This document shows, in pieces, positions 7,081 through 12,060 of a stretch of 12,060 bases of DNA (positions within the stretch are counted from its first letter, which is position 1; every line of letters starts with the position of its first letter). Origin of the DNA: AV133 sp035567015. GTDB lineage: Bacteria; Verrucomicrobiota; Verrucomicrobiia; Chthoniobacterales; UBA10450. The translations under genes and the position numbers were made by a program. The stretch covers positions 1 through 12,060 of the forward strand of contig DATMPQ010000348.1 of NCBI GenBank assembly GCA_035567015.1. The letters are read 5' to 3'. Under the pieces are notes generated by a model, which did no database searches, was not told the origin of the DNA, and was given only the letters and a program-made list of their open reading frames with translations.

Positions 7081-8484
7081 TTATTTCGCCGTGCGCAACT
7101 GCACGCAATCAACCACCGACTTGTCCGCGCGTAGATCGCTGATGATAACCAGCTGGTCGCCGGGCGCGGTCAATTTATTTTTGCGCAAAAGATTCGCGGC
7201 CGCTTCGATCGTCGCATTCCGATTCTCCGCGAAATCGAGCTGTATGGGATAGGTACCCCAACACAGCGCCAGTTGCCGATAGACTTCTTCACTTGGCGTG
7301 AAGGCAAAGATGGGTGCGTGCTGCGGCCGTAAATTTGAGACGTAGCGTGCCATAGTGCCATGCCGGGTAAAAACAATCAGCTTCGAACCGGACAGCGAGT
7401 TGGCGAGAACAACGGCTGAGGCGACGGTTTTCTGCCGCGCATCTTCGAGCAACGCATCTTTGGCGTAGCCCGCGCCGCCGCTGCGTTCGATGCGCTGCGC
7501 CACACGATGCAAAATCTGGACGCATTCAACCGGATAGCGCCCGACCGTTGTCTCACCGCTTAACATGACTGCGTCAGCTTGCTCAAAAACGGCGTTCGCG
7601 ACGTCGGTAATCTCAGCGCGCGTCGGAATCGGGTTGGTGATCATCGACTCGAGCATGTGCGTGGCCACCACCACTGGTTTGCCCAAGCGAATGCTGTGTT
7701 TTACGATCCGACGCTGGATGATGGGCAGCTCCTCCATCGGGATTTCGATCCCCAGATCGCCGCGCGCGATCATAACCGCATCGGCGGCGGCAATCATTTC
7801 ATCAATTTGTCTGACCGCTGATTGGTCTTCAATTTTGACCACGATCAAAGCCTTGCTCTTTTTCAGCGCGAGAAAATTGCGCAGCTCATCGAGGTCGCTC
7901 TTTTGCCGCGCAAAACTAAGCCCGACAAAATCGACCCCGAGCTGCACGCCCAGCGTGAGATCGACAATGTCCTTCCTGGTCAACGGCGGCAGATTCACGT
8001 GCACGCCGGGCAGATTGATGTGACGGCGCGAGCCGAGTTTTCCCGGGGTCATCACCTTGCCGCGAATTCGATTCTTCCCCTGCTCGATGACAATGAGTTT
8101 GATCAGGCCGTTGTCCACCAGGACCGTGTCGCCCACTGACACGTCGCTCACGAATCCACCGTAATTGACCCCGACCGAATATTTCTCTTTCGGCTTCGCG
8201 TCGCCCACGGTGAACTCGAGAATATCTCCGCGTTTCAGATCCAGGTCCGTTTTGAGATCGCCGGTGCGAATCGCAGGCCCTTGCGCATCGAGCAAGATCG
8301 CGATCGGCCGCCCAATTCTTCCGGCGAGCTGCCGAATGCGCGGCACCATCGCACGCACCCAGTCATGCTCGGCATGACTCATGTTAAACCGGAAAACGTC
8401 CGCCCCTTTTTCAATCAATTTACGCAATGTCTCCGTCTTCTCTGTGGCCGGGCCGAGGGTGCAGATGATTTTTGTTTTCCGCAT
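7081..8484 (-). CDS. pyk: Pyruvate kinase
   Basis: It catalyses the last step of glycolysis, phosphoenolpyruvate plus ADP to pyruvate plus ATP, in the cytosol. The 467-residue product is full length: N-terminal RKTKIICTLGPA (2-13), a B domain at about 75-166, then the rest of the TIM barrel. The barrel carries KIEDQ (217-221, catalytic-site lysine), MIARGDLGIEIP (238-249), ATHMLESMI (274-282), PTRAEITDVANAV (287-299) and AVMLSGETTVGRYPVE (305-320). The C-terminal domain at about 350-467 has the FTRHGTMAR segment. RFNMSHAEH (32-40) replaces the common RLNFSHG. The cation-site segment reads DAQGPAIRTG (66-75), differing from both the potassium-dependent and -independent consensus. The ATG at 8482-8484 fits the family start and has no Shine-Dalgarno motif. 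It lies 47 bases after the glycosyltransferase stop on the same strand and may be read through from there or have its own promoter. Confidence 0.96.
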   Translation of the reverse strand: MRKTKIICTLGPATEKTETLRKLIEKGADVFRFNMSHAEHDWVRAMVPRIRQLAGRIGRPIAILLDAQGPAIRTGDLKTDLDLKRGDILEFTVGDAKPKEKYSVGVNYGGFVSDVSVGDTVLVDNGLIKLIVIEQGKNRIRGKVMTPGKLGSRRHINLPGVHVNLPPLTRKDIVDLTLGVQLGVDFVGLSFARQKSDLDELRNFLALKKSKALIVVKIEDQSAVRQIDEMIAAADAVMIARGDLGIEIPMEELPIIQRRIVKHSIRLGKPVVVATHMLESMITNPIPTRAEITDVANAVFEQADAVMLSGETTVGRYPVECVQILHRVAQRIERSGGAGYAKDALLEDARQKTVASAVVLANSLSGSKLIVFTRHGTMARYVSNLRPQHAPIFAFTPSEEVYRQLALCWGTYPIQLDFAENRNATIEAAANLLRKNKLTAPGDQLVIISDLRADKSVVDCVQLRTAK

Positions 8485-8531
8485 GGGTGCAGGGTTGGAA
8501 TTACGAAGATGGCAAGCTTATAGGGCGCGGC

Positions 8532-11417
8532 TCATGAGATAAAAACCGGCCGCGGCGACGGGTGTGCAGGGGCGATGCCGTTGCCCGCCGTGTTGGATTC
8601 GGCGTCCCCACAATTTTTCCACCGCGGCGGATATGCAAAATCGAATCCAGGCCAGTGGAGGGAAAAATTCGGACTATAAAACGGGTCGCAGAGCAACTCG
8701 GCCCCCCATTTTTGCTGCATGTAAGTTGCTTCGCAAAAAAACTGTTGTTGTTGAGCAGGCGTGGAAGGATGCCCGCGTGAAGACGATTCACGATGAATCA
8801 AGTTCGCGTAGGGGGTCCAAACAATCTGAAGTCCACGTTTTCGCAGTTCGAGGCAAAAATCGACATCGTTGAAACTAATTCCAAGGTTTACCTGATCGAA
8901 TCGGCCCGCTTCCTCGAAAACACTTTTGCGGACGAGCATGCACGCGGCCGTAACCGCAGAATAATTTTGTTGGAGCCAGGCGCGGTTGAAATAGCCGGGG
9001 TGACCGCGCGGAATACCGTGATAAGCGACGCCCGCCACGCCACCCAGACCGACAATCACGCCGCCGTGCTGGAGCGTCCCATTCGGATACCATAATCTGG
9101 CGCCGACCGCGCCAACTTCGGGACGCGCCACTTGACTAACCATTTCTTTCAGCCAGCCGCGCTCGTCCGCTTCAACGTCGTCATTCATGAACGCGAGGAT
9201 CGCGCCGTTCGCTTCTGCCGCGCCGCGATTGCTGAGCCGGCTGAAATTAAACGGGCCGGCATCACGCAAGACACGGGCGGTCTTTTCCTCTTTCAGAGCT
9301 CGTAAGAACTCCAGGGTCTTAGTTTCGGTCGATCCATTATCGACGATGATAATTTCGACGCGGGGATAATCCGTTCGCTCGTGAACGCTTTTAATGCATC
9401 GCTCGAGCAAAGCCACGTTGTCGCGAGTAGGAATAATGATCGAAACCAGCGGCGCTGGATCGGGCACTTCGTAAATGACTCTATGGGATTCCGGATTTTC
9501 CGGACATGGAACGACCTGAGCCTTCACGCCGCGCCGTTTCAAGTGATCGGCGATCGCACGCCGAGCTGCTTCCTTCGCGTACGGTTTGGCGTTAGGGGCT
9601 GCGGCGAGGCTACCCTCGGCCATTCGCCAGTGATAGAGAATGCGCGGCATGTGCCGCACTTGATCAGGCCGCAATCTTTCGAGACAACGCAGCGCAAGAT
9701 CGTAATCCTGCGAGCCTTCGTAGCCTTCACGAAAACCGCCTATCTCGCGGAGCACCGACGCTCGATAAACTCCGAGATGGTTGATGTAATTTTGCCCGAG
9801 GAAAAGTTGCGGATTCCAATCCGTCTTGAAGAACGGGTTGGAGCGCGCGCCGTGATGGTCGATCTTGTCTTCGTCCGAATAGATGAGCCCGGCATCAGCA
9901 TGCGCCGCGATTTCCAGCGCGACAAAGGCGAGCGCGTTTTCGGCGAACGCATCATCTTGATCGAGCAACGCACACCATTCGCCGGTGGCCAGCGCCAACG
10001 CTGAATTGGAGCAGGCCGAGATATGTCGATTCTCTTTCCGCAAGATCAGCTTGATCCTGGAATCGGAGCGCGCGAGCCGCTCCAAAAATGGATGAACTTC
10101 GGTAATCGTGGAGGCATCGTCCGAGATGCAAAGTTCCCAGCGCTCGTAAATTTGACCTCTTATCGAATCGATCGCGGCTTCAAGAAGCCCGAGATCGGGA
10201 TTGTAAACCGGCAGCAAAATCGAGATGAGCGGGTGGCGTTGCAATCGTCGAACGCGACGCCGCAGATTGATTCGATCCGTTGCGGTGGCATTATCGAACG
10301 CTGCCACCCAGCGCTCGTAATTCGATTGCGCCGAGACCGGCGGCGTCGATTTGGGCTGGCTTGCCTCCTCAAGCAACGCTGTGAAGCGCGCCGCGAAGCC
10401 ATCGATCGTAAAGTGCCGCTCGAATGTGCGCCGCGCGGCAACGCCCAGTTGCCTAACGAATGAAAAATCGCGCGCACAGCGTACAATTGCATCCGCCAGC
10501 TTGGCCGGATTTTCTGGTGGCACGAGCAAGCCGTTCAACCCATCGTGAATCCATTCGCTGATGCCGCCGACATCCGCGCTGATGACCGCTTTCCCAAGGC
10601 TTGTCGCTTCAATGATCGAGATTGGCATGGTTTCGTCGCGCGACGCGCAAATAATCGCGCTCGAACCTGCCAGCAGTCTAAACGCTTCCTCGTGATCGAG
10701 CGATTCGACTAATTCGACATTCTTGAGGTTGGCGGAGCGATCGCGAAGATTCTTGAAGAATTGTCGATCGAGAATTCGTCCGGCCAGTTTGAACGATGCT
10801 TTATCACTCGTCACCCGGTCAACTTGGTGAATTGCTTCGACCAGAATGTCTTGTCCTTTGCGCGGTTCGAAACTCCCCAGCGCGACGAAGGAAACGGCCT
10901 GGCCATTGCCCCGTGGGGTCGCATTGCCCGGCTCCGGAATTCCGTAGGGCACCACCTCAATTCTCGTCCGCGTAGCGCCTTGGAGAACGCGCCCCGTTTG
11001 CCGTGTCGGCACGACAATCAAGCGAGCGAGTTCCAATGCATCTCGGACCTGAGAAATCTCTTTGATGAACCGTACGGCCACGAGTGTCTCGTGCAGATAC
11101 CAGATGACCGGAACATTCTCGCGATGTCCCGCCTCAACTGCCGGCCAACTCGTGATGGTGTTTGCGACGACAATGTCGGATTCACGGCAGAGAGCGCGCA
11201 GCTTCTCGCGCTGCGGATCGGTCAAAAAGGTGGGGTCGATTTCGACACGAACTCCCGAATTTTCCAGCAGATTGGAGATTGGTCCCCGTTCCGGCGCGGC
11301 GACTACAGGCTCCCATCCTTTTCTTTTGAGCCAACTCCCGAGATAGAACAAGGCGAGCGGTGCACCGCTGAGGGTCATCTCGTGTGAGACAAGTAAAACA
11401 CGCCGCAAATCCATCAT
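8532..11417 (-). CDS. Three-domain glycosyltransferase, GT4-GT2-GT2 fusion
   Basis: The 961-residue protein joins three sugar-transfer modules. Residues 3-350 are a GT4 (GT-B fold) module: LLVSHEMTLSGAP at the N-terminus, ALGSFEPRKGQDILVEAI (179-196), and the donor-site E-x7-E motif E262 to E270 in RDETMPISIIEATSLGK. Residues 396-650 are a GT2 (GT-A) module with ILLPVYNPD, ISDDAS (431-436), a metal-binding DQDD (486-489), YSDEDK (513-518) and QDYDLALR (570-577). Residues 656-925 are a second GT2 module with IIIPTRDN, VDNGST (692-697), NDD (745-747), NDVDFCLELRKRG (850-862) and a DPFYSPNFS ending. The last 30 residues are proline-rich and not conserved-looking. No membrane helix is seen, so it probably acts at the cytoplasmic face. 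Such fusions usually assemble O-antigen, capsule or other surface polysaccharide; the sugars cannot be predicted. It starts four bases after the upstream GT4 gene. Confidence 0.93.
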   Translation of the reverse strand: MMDLRRVLLVSHEMTLSGAPLALFYLGSWLKRKGWEPVVAAPERGPISNLLENSGVRVEIDPTFLTDPQREKLRALCRESDIVVANTITSWPAVEAGHRENVPVIWYLHETLVAVRFIKEISQVRDALELARLIVVPTRQTGRVLQGATRTRIEVVPYGIPEPGNATPRGNGQAVSFVALGSFEPRKGQDILVEAIHQVDRVTSDKASFKLAGRILDRQFFKNLRDRSANLKNVELVESLDHEEAFRLLAGSSAIICASRDETMPISIIEATSLGKAVISADVGGISEWIHDGLNGLLVPPENPAKLADAIVRCARDFSFVRQLGVAARRTFERHFTIDGFAARFTALLEEASQPKSTPPVSAQSNYERWVAAFDNATATDRINLRRRVRRLQRHPLISILLPVYNPDLGLLEAAIDSIRGQIYERWELCISDDASTITEVHPFLERLARSDSRIKLILRKENRHISACSNSALALATGEWCALLDQDDAFAENALAFVALEIAAHADAGLIYSDEDKIDHHGARSNPFFKTDWNPQLFLGQNYINHLGVYRASVLREIGGFREGYEGSQDYDLALRCLERLRPDQVRHMPRILYHWRMAEGSLAAAPNAKPYAKEAARRAIADHLKRRGVKAQVVPCPENPESHRVIYEVPDPAPLVSIIIPTRDNVALLERCIKSVHERTDYPRVEIIIVDNGSTETKTLEFLRALKEEKTARVLRDAGPFNFSRLSNRGAAEANGAILAFMNDDVEADERGWLKEMVSQVARPEVGAVGARLWYPNGTLQHGGVIVGLGGVAGVAYHGIPRGHPGYFNRAWLQQNYSAVTAACMLVRKSVFEEAGRFDQVNLGISFNDVDFCLELRKRGLQIVWTPYANLIHRESSSRGHPSTPAQQQQFFCEATYMQQKWGAELLCDPFYSPNFSLHWPGFDFAYPPRWKNCGDAESNTAGNGIAPAHPSPRPVFIS

Positions 11418-11424
11418 GCCCTTA
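11418..11424 (-). promoter_or_regulatory. Short ribosome binding site at the glycosyltransferase junction
   Basis: On the minus strand the stop and start regions read TAAGGGCATGATG. AAGGG overlaps the stop codon of the upstream gene and ends one base before the first ATG and four bases before the second. The spacing favours the second ATG (11412-11414), which would shorten the product by one residue. The tight junction points to translational coupling of the two glycosyltransferases. It is among the few Shine-Dalgarno-like sequences in the window. Confidence 0.4.
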
Positions 11425-12060
11425 TCGATCCAATTCGACCGTTTCCGCCACGCCCAAGGTCGTGATGGCCGTTTTCGACTGGCCTTGAGCCGATGAGATT
11501 GCCTCCTCGATCAGTTTAAGAAAACCCGCGCCAAAGCGATCGAGTGCAAAATATTTTTCGTAAGCTTTTCGCGAATTTCCAGTCAACTTCTTAAGCAGTT
11601 CAGGTTCGCGAACAAGGCGCTCAATGCTGGCCGCCAAGCCCTGAGCGTCGCCTGGTTTGACGAACAAACCGTCCTCCCCGGAAACCAGGTTTTCACCAAC
11701 TCCGCCTACGTTGGTGCTCAGGATTGCTTTCCCAAGAGCCATCCCCTCGATAAGTGTAAGGGGCCCGGTTTCGTCCCAGGACGAAGAAACCATAACATCC
11801 GCATCCCCGATTAACGCGAGTGCGTCATCATGAGTGACGTAACTCTGGAAAGTGAGGTACGAGCACGCGGCAGCCGCAGCTTCTATTTCTCTGGTAATTT
11901 TCGGATCATTCGGACGTCCGACGATCTTAAAGTTAGCGTTCGCCAGAACATTCTGGGGAAGTTTGCGCAGCGCTTCCAAAAAGATTTCCTGCCCCTTGCG
12001 ATGTTCGATCGTACCGAGCAAAAGAAACCGCAGCGGACCAGCTTTGCGCTGCGTCGATAG
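11422..12060 (-). CDS. GT4 family glycosyltransferase, C-terminal part (5' end outside window)
   Basis: The frame is open through base 12060, so the start and the N-terminal acceptor-binding domain lie beyond the right edge; 212 codons plus stop are visible. The visible start reads RFLLLGTIEHRKGQEIFLEAL, the first strand and GxxxxRKG-type segment of the GT4 donor-binding domain. The E-x7-E motif is in WDETGPLTLIEGMALGK, followed by NVGGVGE and EDGLFVKPGD, all typical of the family. It probably transfers a nucleotide-sugar-derived residue in surface polysaccharide synthesis at the cytoplasmic membrane face. It resembles the GT4 module of the downstream fusion protein in these same segments, suggesting a shared ancestor. 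A TTG at 12019-12021 is only a leucine inside the domain, not the start. The last 25 residues are a tail beyond the domain. Confidence 0.92.
   Translation of the reverse strand, partial: LSTQRKAGPLRFLLLGTIEHRKGQEIFLEALRKLPQNVLANANFKIVGRPNDPKITREIEAAAAACSYLTFQSYVTHDDALALIGDADVMVSSSWDETGPLTLIEGMALGKAILSTNVGGVGENLVSGEDGLFVKPGDAQGLAASIERLVREPELLKKLTGNSRKAYEKYFALDRFGAGFLKLIEEAISSAQGQSKTAITTLGVAETVELDR

Noticed and set aside
9381..10004. A 207-codon plus-strand frame, and others like it at 10761-11387, opposite the fusion glycosyltransferase
   Set aside because: They are antisense to well-conserved GT modules and have no motifs of their own.

Overview
The window is a chromosomal stretch of a GC-rich bacterium. 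It carries 11 protein genes (two cut by the window edges), no RNA gene and no sign of a mobile element. The gene mix (YajQ, ComM/YifB, a short RpoD-like sigma factor, multidomain glycosyltransferases), the near absence of Shine-Dalgarno motifs and the style of the intergenic palindromes resemble soil Verrucomicrobiota such as the Chthoniobacterales/Udaeobacter group. That assignment is a family-level impression from memory, not a computed result.

Left part (1-2435): the 3' portion of a beta-lactamase-fold serine hydrolase (+) faces a yjbQ-type gene (-). yjbQ diverges from hpt, which is followed six bases later by a MoaD/ThiS-type sulfur carrier (+). Middle part (2436-5815): four genes run on the minus strand. 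In transcription order they are comM/yifB, a small membrane protein, a beta-strand-repeat lipoprotein (DUF4097-like) and yajQ. The membrane protein and the lipoprotein are 25 bases apart and look like a two-gene envelope unit.

Right part (5816-12060): a 314-base divergent region precedes a 288-residue sigma-70 factor that begins at region 1.2 (+), which ends in a strong intrinsic terminator. Facing it on the minus strand are, in transcription order, the C-terminal half of a GT4 glycosyltransferase, a 961-residue GT4-GT2-GT2 fusion four bases downstream, and pyruvate kinase 47 bases after that. The two glycosyltransferases probably belong to a surface-polysaccharide cluster that continues beyond the right edge.

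Most genes are ordinary housekeeping or envelope genes. I do not see a convincing new defence or mobile system. The points most worth a second look are the palindromes at all three convergent gene junctions, the three-domain glycosyltransferase beside its GT4 paralogue, the small membrane protein/lipoprotein pair, the repeat-rich region before the sigma gene, and unusual residues at the monovalent-cation site of pyruvate kinase.
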